DNA of 64,000 bases from Molanna angustata. Its lineage: Eukaryota > Arthropoda > Insecta > Trichoptera > Molannidae. The translations under genes were made by a program, and so were the position numbers. This document shows positions 29,975 through 39,565 of this stretch, piece after piece. Position 1 is the first letter of the stretch, and each line of letters begins with the position of its first letter. The stretch lies in assembly GCA_963576475.1 (NCBI GenBank), contig OY754972.1:9259062-9323061 (forward strand). Direction: 5' to 3'. The notes below the pieces were generated by a model. The model was not told the origin of the DNA, did no database searches, and saw nothing but the letters and a program-made list of their open reading frames with translations.

Positions 29975-31085
29975 ATATCTAAAGAGGCTATAGTAGGCTA
30001 TATAGTTTATTTTGAAAATAATATCCCTAATACCCTCAAAAGATACGTCATTGAAATAAATAAAAAAATATTACATTGTTTTTTGAAATTTCAATTTGTT
30101 TGATAGTTTTCTTGTAAAAATAGTTTTAGTAAAACCCTTTTTTTATTTTTTTAATGTAAGTATGTACCTAACTAAAAACTACAAGGTGTATGAAGTATAT
30201 TTTTACTTCAATCGAAAGAGAATATGAAAAACTACCGGCTGAGTCTTTAAATACTATAATATTAGATTACTAATCTTGCTACATAAAAAAACTCTAAATT
30301 TAACCTTTTCTTCACATATTAGGTGATATACAATATTGCTTCGTGTTTCATACATTAGATGGTAATTTAGCGTTCATTTTTGTGTACAGCCATATAGCAA
30401 TTGTATACAAGGGTCTTAAGAGGCTATAGTAGGCTATTTAATATGTAGTTTATTTCGAAAATACTTTCCTAGTACCCTCAAAACAGTTTATTTTTACATC
30501 TTTATTCTCTTGCACGCGTTTATTGAAATTTGTATTTGTTTAATATTTTTCTTGTAATATTATTATTATTAAGTTTAATGTTGTTTCGTTTACAGAGTGG
30601 AAGTTCATAATGAAGTCATTACGAATATAAACCATAGTTTTAATCCACAAATTGAGCTAAAATTAGCCTGAGCGCTTTCGATGGTTGTCGCCTCCGAGGA
30701 TGATGGTGTAACCATCGAAAGCGCTCAGGCTAATTTTAACTCAATTTGTGGATTAAAACTATGGTTTATATTCGTAATAATATTATTATTAGTAACACCC
30801 GTTTTTATTTTTTTTTTCTATCAATTAGATTTTTACTTCAATCTAAAGAGAATATGAAGCTGAGCCGACTGAGCTTCTAATTAATCTTTTAATATTATAA
30901 TTACTATTCTTGCTATTTTAAAAAATCCTATAAATTTTACCTTTTCTTCACGAAAAAATATTGTAGGTATAAATAAGTATCACAGATTTGGTGATATACA
31001 ATATTTTTTCGTGTTTCATACATTAGTAGGTAATTTAGGGTGCATATTTGTGTAGGTACATCCATATGCCCAAGGCATACAAGGG
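29975..31085 (+). repeat. Tandem segmental duplication (~450 bp unit)
   Basis: Unit 1 (about 29975-30412) and unit 2 (about 30413-31085) share, in order: AGAGGCTATAGTAGGCTAT, ATACCCTCAAAA / GTACCCTCAAAA, ATTTTTACTTCAATC, AGAGAATATGAA, TTTACCTTTTCTTCAC, GGTGATATACAATATT, TTCGTGTTTCATACATTAG. Unit 2 is longer because of the palindromic insert at 30572-30778. Divergence is moderate. Confidence 0.8.
30572..30778 (+). mobile_element. Penelope-like palindrome with hammerhead-like motif
   Basis: Two 69-base arms (30618-30686, 30710-30778) are inverse copies with one visible mismatch, separated by 23 bases. Arm plus spacer contain CCGAGGA (30694-30700), a GATGGT-GTA-ACCATC hairpin (30702-30716) and GAAA (30717-30720) followed by GCGCTC, which resembles the CUGANGA / stem II / GAAA core order of hammerhead ribozymes. 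Such motifs lie in the terminal repeats of Penelope-like retroelements. AATATTATTATTA flanks the insert (within 30556-30571 and at 30779-30791). No reverse transcriptase is present. Confidence 0.6.
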
Positions 31086-32221
31086 CCAATCTAGCCAACG
31101 TAAAAAAAGTTCTTTTTCAATATTCATCATACGTCAAATTGTAGCTAGCTATCAAGGTATAGATATGTCAAATGAAAAAAAAGGTAAATTGTTGATACCT
31201 AAATATTAATGAAACTATTTTTATCGACTATTTTTTCCAGAATCATTTCCTTAATATTGTCTGATTTATCATCTAATTAAAACGACAAAATTAAGTTATA
31301 TAAGATCACGATATACCTATTCTATCAAGCATTGTTATATCGTGTTTTTTGTGTTGAATTAATCTCAAAAATCTGTTAATTTATAGATAAAATATTTTTG
31401 AAAATAAAAACCATTGCAGTGTAACCTCTATCTATTGTTCCCTGAATAATCGTTTTGATGTAGGTAGGTCCCAATTAATTCTTACAAAAAATGACCGTAT
31501 TTCTCCGTTCATCACTTTCTCGTATTAATCGTTTAAATTAGTAGCAAAATCCAATAACATCGAGATGGTACTTGTAATCACTATATGACAGATATCCACG
31601 ATGTAAATCGAATCAATCATTTTTAGTTGATGACTTTATTCATGTATTCTTTTTCAATGTCATTAGTGTTCATAGATGAGCGTATTGATTTATTTTTATC
31701 AATTTCTGAATAATTACCACACTTTAAGTATCATTTTAAAAATGATATTTATGCGAGGTAGCAATGAGGGTCAAATATGGGCTTACTTCCCTACCTACTG
31801 TATTGTTCAAAAATATTCTTTATAATAGCAAATGATAAAAAGAAAAGGCCCTTACTAAAAGGAGTCATCTCATATGATTAGAGGACGTTCATCTTGAACC
31901 TTTCGCATATACAGAGGGTTCTGAGAGATGAATATCAAGTATATTTTAAGGGATAATTTGTTTACATTCAGAAGGTACTCACTTTAATTTATTTTCGTCA
32001 GACATAAATGAATTAATCAATAAATTGTTAAGTTCAGTAATCACATAAGATTAAATGAATAAAAAATATATTTATAGAGGTGATTGCTGTATCATCAGAA
32101 CCAGGTGATTCCCGACATTTTTTAACATCAGGATTTGGGTCCATTATACTTTTCCTAAAAAGCGCACTACGTAACTTTGGAGAGGGTTTTGAAAATGAAT
32201 TCGGATCTATATGAAGATATA
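31086..32221. other. No gene seen
   Basis: AT-rich unique-looking sequence; no repeat, frame or RNA gene could be supported. Confidence 0.45.
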
Positions 32222-32229
32222 CTTTAAAA

Positions 32230-32797
32230 CAGGGGTGGGCAGACTTACACTATCGGCGGTCTAAAACATAAAAATTGGACGACAAGCGATCGACTCACAA
32301 GCAGAAAAATAATTGGTACTTACCTACATACTACTTAGAGGTCGATGAATGGCACTGCGTGTTTTTCGCTAATATCTCGTAGGAAGGCACATATTTACTA
32401 AGTGCCAAACGTAAACACGAAGACAGATGTTCGTAAGTAAGCCGATTGCGGTATTTTGACTTAATTATTTTCATTTGAGAAAATGCAGATTCACACAAAT
32501 ATGTTGACCCAAACAAAACAGTTAATTGTTGGGCAATTTGCTTTAAATTTGGGTATTTTTCTTGAGTTAAAAGAGACCAAAATGTGGTATCTGTTGCTCT
32601 GGCTTTGAGGTGTATGTCTGAAATAATCTGCATTATCTCGTTTTCAAGAGAAGGTAAGTCCATAATCAAAAGTATTCGATATTTCAGAAGCAATTATTTC
32701 AACATCCTTACAAAAAAATTGTAAGTATGCGCGCGATCGACCCTAAAACCGCTCGCGATCGACCGGTCTATCGCGATCGACTGTTTGCCCATCCCTG
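32230..32797 (-). mobile_element. hAT transposon deletion derivative, complete ends
   Basis: A 568-base element with ends CAGGGGTGGGCAGAC and, inverse, CAGGGATGGGCAAAC. It is flanked by perfect 8-bp duplications CTTTAAAA (32222-32229, 32798-32805). The minus strand encodes only the C-terminal dimerisation region of a hAT transposase: DIHLKARATDTTFWSLLTQE, KYPNLKQIAQQL, then YLCESAFSQMKIIKSKYR and RLTYEHLSSCLRLAL. This is the ZBED5/GTF2IRD2-like branch of hAT proteins. The DDE catalytic domain and the BED finger are lost. Subterminal GCGATCGACC repeats (32733-32780) may be transposase-binding sites. Confidence 0.92.
32331..32693 (-). pseudogene. hAT family C-terminal dimerisation domain remnant
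   Basis: A 120-codon frame, open for its whole length. Residues ~50-110 match the hAT dimerisation region: a KYPNL segment, the strongly conserved FGSTYLCESAFS, then MKIIKSKYRNRL. In full proteins this region brings transposase monomers together and lies after the RNase H-like catalytic core, which is absent. The first ATG is within the remnant and need not be a real start. No stop has accumulated, so loss of the N-terminus is either recent or the domain was kept while the internally deleted copy spread. Confidence 0.85.
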
Positions 32798-32835
32798 CTT
32801 TAAAAGCTCTCTTCCTCGAGCAGAATTGTCTAAAT

Positions 32836-32950
32836 TATAATAATAATATACACTTACTTGCACCCTGTGCAAGTGGCGAGTTTATTGCCATATGGAAATT
32901 TCTTCCAACTAACCAGTGTTTCCAGCCCAGAGAAGCAAGAATTGCTTGAG
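32836..32950 (-). mobile_element. SINE-like family F, 3' half
   Basis: Minus strand: TTGCTTCTCTGGGCTGGAAA, GGAAGAAATTTCCATATGGC, CACTTGCACAGGGTGCAAG and an (ATT)n tail. Confidence 0.65.
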
Positions 32951-33299
32951 AAATACCAAAAAATTGAACTATGTTTTCTGAGTAGATTTTAGTAAAATAT
33001 TAATATTTCATACACAGTGGGTACCTACCTGTTTGTTACCCAAGAGCGTTACAAATAAAAATAGTTTGTAAGAAGTCAGCAAAACAGTTGTCCTGATAAA
33101 AGGAGAAAAAATATATAAAACAACAACCATGAATACCTTCAACATTAACAATATATACACTTAATTATTTGTTTATAGATCTTAATAGTTGTATAGAGGT
33201 GAAAGTTCTGAAAGTTCCTAAGAGTACAAGAAATTTTTATGACTTTTTAAAATACTTACTAGTGATTGTTCACATGTCAAAATTCACTAAATTATTAAG

Positions 33300-33770
33300 T
33301 TTAAAAGTAATTAGACCTGATGTATGATAAAAAATATCATGATATCATCAAGGGGTACAAAGTGTTCACATATTACAAAGTGTAATCGTTTAGGCATCAA
33401 TGATATTATTTCACAGTAGATTAGGTTTTTTTCTCTAACACATTTTGTATTTGAATTTAATACAACTGCGTTTACCATTCGGTAGGTACGTGTGGGGCAT
33501 TGGCAGTATGAATGTAAACAATCTTATGGTTTCAAATGATTAGATGGGTCGATGGCAGAGCAGTTAGCACGTTGGGTTAGTAATGCAGTGGTCGCGAGTT
33601 CGAATCCTACCTCGACCGATTTCGTTCACCTATAGCACAAGCATTTATGATTATTTTAGGGAACGTAGGAAGATGTATATGACATATTCATATTTTATAT
33701 AAAAAAAATAAAAAAAAAAATATGTAAAATTTTGCTTTTTTGCGCTCTTTCTTCATATAAATTTTAACTA
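33300..33770 (+). mobile_element. Repeat family O copy, split by a SINE
   Basis: TTTTGTATTTGAATTTAATA, GGGGCATTGGCAGTATGAAT and CAATCTTATGGTTTCAAATG match 62.68-62.75 kb (CATGTTTTGTATTTGAATTT, CATTGGCAGTGTGAAAGTAT). The left limit is uncertain. The copy at 62.7 kb lacks the SINE found here at 33.54 kb. Confidence 0.5.
33541..33690 (+). mobile_element. SINE family D, full head
   Basis: GATGGGTCGATGGCAGAGCA head with A-box-like TGGCAGAGCAGTT; anticodon loop TTAGTAA giving AGT; B-box-like GAGTTCGAATCC; body GATTTCGTTCACCTATAGCA and GTAGGAAGATGTATATGACA. The 3' end is shortened relative to 4.0 kb and followed by an A-rich stretch. Confidence 0.8.
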
Positions 33771-33794
33771 TGTTAAATCTCAAAATCTCAAATA

Positions 33795-33965
33795 GATTCT
33801 TATCTTTTCGTCGCCCTTTTCCCATATTTGTTTTAGGGTCTACTATTCTTATTTTTGTCCTCCATGCCTCTCTATCTGGCATCATCGTTTCTCAACTCCA
33901 TACAATTCCTCCATGTGAGTCTGGGTCGACCTCTACCTCTTCTGCCTTCCTGTATTCCTAGTCTA
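33795..33965 (-). pseudogene. LINE C-terminal fragment (RGRGRPR...DREAWRTK)
   Basis: The minus strand reads RRGRGRPRLTWRNCMELRND, then, in another frame, MMPDREAWRTKIRIVDPKTN followed by MGKGRR. The order RGRPR..W.., DRxxWRxxxxxADPxxxG is the normal C-terminus of several insect LINE ORFs. A frameshift separates the two parts. Confidence 0.65.
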
Positions 33966-34035
33966 TGCACGGCATTAATATTGACTGTATATAAATATCG
34001 ACTCAATTTTTGTTTAGTAAAGTACTTATTTAATA

Positions 34036-34279
34036 ATAAATAAATTTGGAATGGTAAAATAAAACCAAAGTTTTCAGTTCTACTAATTTAATGACACTGA
34101 CTAGTTTCGGTCGTCCAGTGACCATTTTCAAAGTGTCCATTTTCACTGGATGACCGAAACTAGTCAGTGTCATTAAATTAGTAGAACTGAAAACTTTGGT
34201 TTTATTTTACCATTCCAAATTTATTTATTATTTGAAATGGAGTTCTACCAAGAATTGTCCGTAGAAAAGTTAAAAAAAG
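34036..34279 (+). mobile_element. Penelope-like palindrome with 14-bp target duplication
   Basis: Flanked by GTACTTATTTAATA at 34022-34035 and 34280-34293. Inside are two arms of about 87 bases (34035-34121, 34143-34230), inverse with one visible mismatch, then a 49-base unique tail with GGAGTTCTACCAAGAATTGT. Each arm carries ACCGAAACTAGTCAGTG. On the minus strand a GGTC...GACC hairpin stands between a TTTGAAAAT (degenerate CTGAAGA) and GAAAC, the order of a hammerhead core. The structure fits a Penelope-like terminal repeat inserted as an inverted pair. Confidence 0.7.
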
Positions 34280-34293
34280 GTACTTATTTAATA

Positions 34294-35473
34294 TATTTTT
34301 TAAAGAATAATTATGATTCACCCTGATGGATCATCCTCTATGATACCTAATAATATAATGAGGTATATAGTCTGTGGGAAGGTAGGTTTATACTGAAGGT
34401 TATTATCGCAACCACGCTACGCAATAATATTAAGCATTGCATACAAAAGGAAGTAGAAATAATAATAATACTTAGTCCGCGACTTAATATATAACAAAAT
34501 GAACTAATGGATATTTCTGCTTTCTTTTATGTTTTCACATTATTGCTCTAATATCAACTGGTCTGAATGCGGCATTCCCCGCTCTAGCTCGCTTCTAGCT
34601 GCCGGGGAGTGGGGTCGCATCAAGATGTGCATCCGCCATTTTGGGGAGCATTTTATTTTGTTATTGCGAGGACAGCACACAGTACATACATACAAAACAG
34701 TGATAAAAAACGACAATATAGAATACAGAAATGACATGCACCTATTTATACGTGATATACCTACCGAATATCAAAACAATATACCTAAATAATATGGTTG
34801 TGTGATTAGAGTGGGTATGCGTATGTGTGAGAGAGAAACAATGCGTACAATGCGAAGACTATCCTCGAATATACGAAGTATATCCTCGATGATTCTCGAC
34901 GATTAACGAAGATCAACGAAACACAGCTCACTGCTGTTGAAGCAAGCCGATCTACAGATCTCCATTCATGCGTTGATCGTTTAACAGACTAGAGTCACGT
35001 TAAATCTTAATATATTAGTTCCGACCCACGACATCACAAATTAATTAACTTATTAATTTAATTTTATCTATTTTATTCGAATATACTAGTGTTGTTCATG
35101 TAAGTAGTTTTATTTGAAACCTTTCATCACTGTAAACAATATACATATTATCAAATATTTAATGAACTGACATAAGTAATATCATATTGGGAGGTAGATA
35201 TTTTAAATTAAATATAATCCTTTCGAACACGCTAATATGTAATATTAATATAATCCTTTTCATATAATTAACAAATAAACATGTACCACCAAATTGGTGA
35301 CACCCGACGTTTACCCCCAAAGATACCTATATAAATAATTATGGCAAAAATATTAGATATTAGTTATTTTTTTAGTCTTTCTTGAGTCAAAAATATGTCT
35401 TGATTTATATTTTTTTCGAAACTGTTTAACAAGTTTATCATAATGTTTCTCAGAGCGTTTTTAGAAGAAATTT
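34294..35473. other. No gene recognised; one GC-rich patch
   Basis: 34560-34680 is GC-rich (GCATTCCCCGCTCTAGCTCG, CCGCCATTTTGGGGAGC) and could be a repeat end or regulatory stretch. At 34860-34915 GAT/TCCTCGA-type short repeats occur (TATCCTCGAATATACGAAG, TATATCCTCGATGATTCTCG). Nothing is assigned. Confidence 0.35.
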
Positions 35474-35645
35474 TACTCTCCACTTCTATGGAATAGTGGA
35501 GAGTCATGATTTCGCAATTAATCAGCATATTTTTTAGATCAATTTCTCAATGGGTATCATTTAGAGAGTGCATACTTTGAGTTTCGTCGTGATGTTTTTG
35601 TAAATATACCGTAATCCGTATGCCGTACACAAATATGAAAGTTAT
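35474..35645 (+). mobile_element. Repeat family B, truncated copy
   Basis: TTTTACTCTCCACTTCTATG, AATAGTGGAGAGTCATGATT, CATCAATTTCTCAATGGGTA-type sequence and GTAATCCGTATGCCGTACAC; stops where a family-E SINE end begins. Confidence 0.7.
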
Positions 35646-35679
35646 TTCAAATAATTGGTACACAAAAATAGTTTTTTTT

Positions 35680-35790
35680 TTATTATTTTTATTTCATATT
35701 ACTTTAAGCACAACTAACGGGTATTTTGTCAAATATTAATTTAAAACGCACCCAATAACAAGTTGCCACATTCTGATGACGACCAAATAA
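35680..35790 (-). mobile_element. SINE family E, 3' half
   Basis: Minus strand: CAGAATGTGGCAACTTGTTA, TTGGGTGCGTTTTAAATTAA, TATTTGACAAAATACCCGTT and an AAATAAAAATAAT tail. The head is absent. Confidence 0.65.
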
Positions 35791-36150
35791 GTGCAAACGC
35801 AATGAACGATGAATAATATCTTCAAGGAAAGGCCTACTGGGCGAAACTTTCGTCTATTTTTTAACAAATCACAAGTAAAACAGTATGCTTATGTTTATAA
35901 TTTTGTAATTTAAAGTATTTTTCTACAAAATCAACAATGTCTGTGTAGAAAAAAAAATAAAAATAGGTAGGTACTAAGAGAAAAATAAAAAAAATACTGA
36001 TTTAAAAAATGCAAATACCGATTTATAAGTGCAAAATTAATTCATATATTTTTGCATGTAGGTACCTACCAACATTATAAAGTGAAATTAGGAGAGCCAT
36101 GAAAAAAAGACTTAAAATTTCACATAAATAGCTATTTTAGTTCGTACCTA
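35791..36150. other. No gene seen
   Basis: AT-rich; no recognised structure. Confidence 0.4.
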
Positions 36151-36362
36151 CACTAAAAAAACATTATGATAACCGAACTGGCTATCTGCGTTTTAGCCAA
36201 ACCTTTCTTATCAGTAGTAAAAGTGTATTTATTTATGACTGTACTGTTTGGCTGTGTGCACAAAACATTTAGTTGCACTTAACCAAATGTTTTGTGGTCA
36301 CTAAAATTCGGTTAATTTTAACATGAAATTTTTTTGCTACTAACAAACATTTTTTTTCAGTG
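36151..36362. mobile_element. mariner/Tc1-like MITE with TA flanks
   Basis: A 212-base segment bounded by TA at 36149-36150 and 36363-36364. The left end CACTAAAAAAACATTATG and the right end, inverted, CACTGAAAAAAAATGTTTG match. A TA duplication with short CACT-starting inverted ends suggests a mariner/Tc1-type non-autonomous element. No frame inside. Confidence 0.65.
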
Positions 36363-36364
36363 TA

Positions 36365-36570
36365 ACTCGGCTGGTTTCATATTTGACTCCTGAGCGAAAA
36401 GTCCCGGGATCGATTCCCGGTGTATTTTCAGTCTTGGTCTGCGAGACGATAAATAATCCAAGTCTCCATAATGTGGCAACTTGTTATTGGGTGCGTGTTA
36501 AATTAATATTTGTCATACATAGTACCTACCTGTTAGTTATCAGAGAAGCATTATAAAATAAAATAAATAT
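36365..36570 (+). mobile_element. SINE family E copy
   Basis: Partly decayed head CTCGGCTGGTTTCATATTTG, then GACTCCTGAGCGAAAAG, CGGGATCGATTCCCGGTG (B-box region), GTCTGCGAGACGATAAATAA, CATAATGTGGCAACTTGTTA and an AAATAAAATAAAT tail. It begins immediately beside the MITE at 36151-36362. Confidence 0.75.
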
Positions 36571-36971
36571 GTACATTCGCCATTTTATGATAGCCCTCTT
36601 TGACCATTACCAGTGTCCACACCAACAATGAATACGCGAAGGGCCTCAGACAAGAGACAATAGGGTGGTCATCTTGGTCTTATAGTATGGTGAAATTTAA
36701 TTATCACCGTCATATATTATTTCCTACCTCCCTCCTTGGTAAACCTCCTCAATCACTATGCGGGTTCCTTCTTCTTCCTCATTGTCTCCTCATTATTGCC
36801 AAGTCTACCATATTTTCCCCCATTATCCGTATTGCATTAAGGATTATGTGGTCATACCTAATATTATATTAACATCAGTCATACATATGCGACACTAAAT
36901 ATATTCTATAATTTTCCGAAAGCACAAAATAACCAAGATTAGTCTCATTATAGTTATACCTAGATAAATAA
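36571..36971. other. No gene seen; possible antisense LINE scrap
   Basis: CCTCCTTGGTAAACCTCCTC at 36730-36750 may be antisense to a LINE RGxP-type segment, but the 90-codon plus frame is not recognised. Confidence 0.3.
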
Positions 36972-37175
36972 TTTGGTTGTTCCCAACACTAAACTCTCCA
37001 CACCATAGGTCGTAGGTACCTATAGGTACACTCTTTTTACTTCTTGGAAGTTAGGCGATCCCTGAATGCATTTCTGTGTTGTTTAAAAAATGGGATGGGA
37101 TAAAAAGGCTATTTTTCGGAACGTGAGAGCATTTTTATATTTTGACAGATATCACAGAGAAAATATAGACGAATG
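36972..37175 (-). mobile_element. Repeat family B, end fragments
   Basis: CCCAACACTAAACTCTCCAC on the left and TTTCGGAACGTGAGAGCATT, TTTTGACAGATATCACAGAG on the right: outer end and inner part of family B with a deletion between. Confidence 0.55.
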
Positions 37176-37189
37176 GCTTCAAAAAATAT

Positions 37190-37395
37190 CAGCTATCTGA
37201 TTATAATATATAGAAATTTCTAAAATTGGATTGATAAGGATCTCAATAAGAAGGCATAGTTGATCAATGTTGCGCAAGCGCGTAAAGTGATCACGCAAAC
37301 CATCCAATGAAAGGTCGTAAGCCCTGTAGGTGCCTTGAGTTCCTGGTTCTCCTATAATATTCCAACTTTGTCTCTATTGAAATCTTTAAAAATTG
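37190..37395 (+). mobile_element. Repeat family L copy
   Basis: AATGTTGCGCAAGCGCGTAA, GTGATCACGCAAACCATCCA, AAAGGTCGTAAGCCCTGTAG and GTGCCTTGAGTTCCTGGTTC, as at 29.8 kb. Confidence 0.6.
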
Positions 37396-37764
37396 TCTAA
37401 ATAATATAAATAAAAAAATATAATTCATTGATTATTACTTTACCAATGTACCAATATAAGTAATTAAATTACTGCATCTGATCAAATTAACAGACCACTC
37501 ATAATACGACATGGAGAGAGTCTTAAATGTAATTCCAATCGACCGAAAAAGTCATCACATCCCCCAATGAGAAATTATCACCAACTACCCCTAAGTTAGA
37601 TACAACTATGATAAGGGAACTATCGCATATTGGTTATACGTATAAATATAGAAAAAAGCAATATATCTAGTCAGCAACACCACATTACTCTCTTGTCCAG
37701 CATCAATCAAAATGGAAGAGAAATATTTCGTTAGGGTAGGTCAAAATTCTAGGCGGATATTTAA
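37396..37764. other. No gene seen
   Basis: AT-rich with no recognised feature. Confidence 0.4.
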
Positions 37765-38025
37765 AGAATACATACATACATTCCTAACCTCCTTTACATC
37801 CATACATCGTCTCATACACGCTCGTCGATTTTTCAAGCTTCTTCTTTCAAAATATCATTCATATGGTCATGTCATCCCTTTCTGGGGCGGCCCCTGCTAT
37901 TCACTCCATCTCTTACACCCATGTATATTTGGTCAGTCGTTCATCATTCATTCTTTCAATATGTCCAAACCACCTCAAGGAATTTACTTTCATTTTCAAT
38001 CTGTCATATATAGTTAAAGAAATTT
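37765..38025 (-). pseudogene. LINE family G, post-RT to C-terminal region
   Basis: The minus strand reads LRWFGHIERMNDERLTKYT, then with frameshifts GRPRKG and RRACMRRCMDVKE, then decays. This is the (L/V)RWFGHVERM...RGRPRKR...RACMxRCMNV order of family G. It ties the short 3'-end copies elsewhere in the window to a reverse transcriptase-encoding LINE. Stops and frameshifts exclude activity. Confidence 0.75.
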
Positions 38026-38389
38026 CATGTAATCCAAAGTTCTTTATTTATTTAAATATACGTACATAGAGTATAAAAAAAATGATTAATATTTCCTTTC
38101 CTAATTTAGGCTAATTTATAGCTTGTGTTTAGGAAAGCAGTAGCTCTTTACATACATAATACAAGATTTAAAACAAATCACAAAAAAATATATAAAACCA
38201 AACAAATTGAAACCAAAATCTAAACAAAAAGAACCCAAAAACATTCCAAATAAAAATAGACATCATAATTATAAAAATGAACCACAAACACACAAATCAT
38301 AAAGATTAAAAATATTCAGAGAATTTAATATAATGTAATTTGCAGTGTTTGGGAGTGTTTAAATTTTTTTTTTTGCTTTATTTGAAAAT
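38026..38389. other. No gene seen; A-rich
   Basis: A-rich stretch (AAACAAATTGAAACCAAAAT, AACAAAAAGAACCCAAAAAC) without recognised motif. Confidence 0.4.
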
Positions 38390-38610
38390 CTTCAAATATC
38401 GTTTCTATTCTGATATTATTTTTATTTATTTTAAAAATTTTGCACACATTACATCATAATAAGTGGACAATGGCGGGCATATTGCCATTAGGCGATATCC
38501 TCCAACCAACCATATCCATATGGTGAGGTAAATTGTGTTTAAAATATTCATTGGTAAGTTGTAAAATAATTTTATGTCTTCTTCGTTACTAGTGTAAACA
38601 TACTGAGAGA
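38390..38610 (-). mobile_element. LINE-like 3' end, family N
   Basis: TTTTTATTTATTTT, GTGGACAATGGCGGGCATAT, TGCCATTAGGCGATATCCTC and CAACCAACC. The same order with GGCAATTTCTTCCAACCAAC is at 41.2-41.3 kb. Such (A)n-tailed GGTTGG..GAGGAT..GCCATTG ends are usual for LINEs in Lepidoptera; no codons are recognisable here. Confidence 0.5.
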
Positions 38611-38804
38611 AAAATTCGTTATTTAAGATTTTGGAGGGACAATATATATCATACAGGATGGAGCGTTCCTTAACCCCATATAGGTATTACCTTACACGAA
38701 AGACGTCAATAGGCAAATCAAATAAAATAAACGAAAGTATTTAATATTTTATTTTCATTTAGTAAAAATATGGAGTTATACCTATCAATAAATAATAAGG
38801 TCTG

Positions 38805-38878
38805 GCGTTCGGTTCTCTCTGCCTACCCCAAATAGGGAAACGGCGTGATGGTATGTATGTATGTATGTATGTATAAAT
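38805..38878 (+). mobile_element. LINE family G, 3' terminus with (TATG)n
   Basis: GGCGTTCGGTTCTCTCTGCC, TACCCCAAATAGGGAAACGG, CGTGATGGTATGTATGTATG and further TATG units. A good example of the family's microsatellite tail. Confidence 0.75.
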
Positions 38879-39051
38879 AATAAGGGATTTGTATGTGTAA
38901 TAAATTGTTAAATTCGTTTATCAATAACAAATTGATTCAATTAAAGTTTTTTCATTAGATCAGTGAAATTGCATTAACACATATGTATTTACTTACATAA
39001 TACAAACTATAAAATATCACAATTCACATATGTATATATATTTTTTAAATA

Positions 39052-39135
39052 AGAATAAATTTGTCCTTTTATCAAGTACATATAAATCCTCATATATTCC
39101 CTAAATTAAGCAAAAATGCTTGTGCTATAGGTGAC
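39052..39135 (-). mobile_element. SINE family D, tail only
   Basis: AATTTGTCCTTTTATCAAGT, ACATATAAATCCTCATATAT, TCCCTAAATTAAGCAAAAAT and GCTTGTGCTATAGGTGA. Confidence 0.65.
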
Positions 39136-39565
39136 AGGATTTTTATAGGTAGGTAGGTATATTAATTATTTTTTGGAGATGAACTTTTTAAATACCTATT
39201 TTACTCTCTTATGTGAAAACTATATTGATTTAGTATCCATATAATTTAAATTATTATTTTTTTTCATTTCCAAGATTTAATTTTAGCATTATTAATTGTC
39301 TATAGAAAAACTTGACATTGATGTGTTAAAATGTACTGGGGGAATATGTACTGTGACATAAATAATACAAAATCAATAATATTACCCACAACTTCATAAT
39401 AATGTAGGCATAGGTACTTATAATAAATGTAATGAACAAATTCACACCCTATTGTAAAATACAGACTACTATAATATGCACTTATCCCCACAAAAATCCC
39501 TAAAATCGCATAATACCGTAAAGATCATGTTCGACTATCAGCCACAAACGACTTCGTCAAAAGCG
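39136..39565. other. No gene seen
   Basis: AT-rich, leading into a GC-rich block. Confidence 0.4.
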
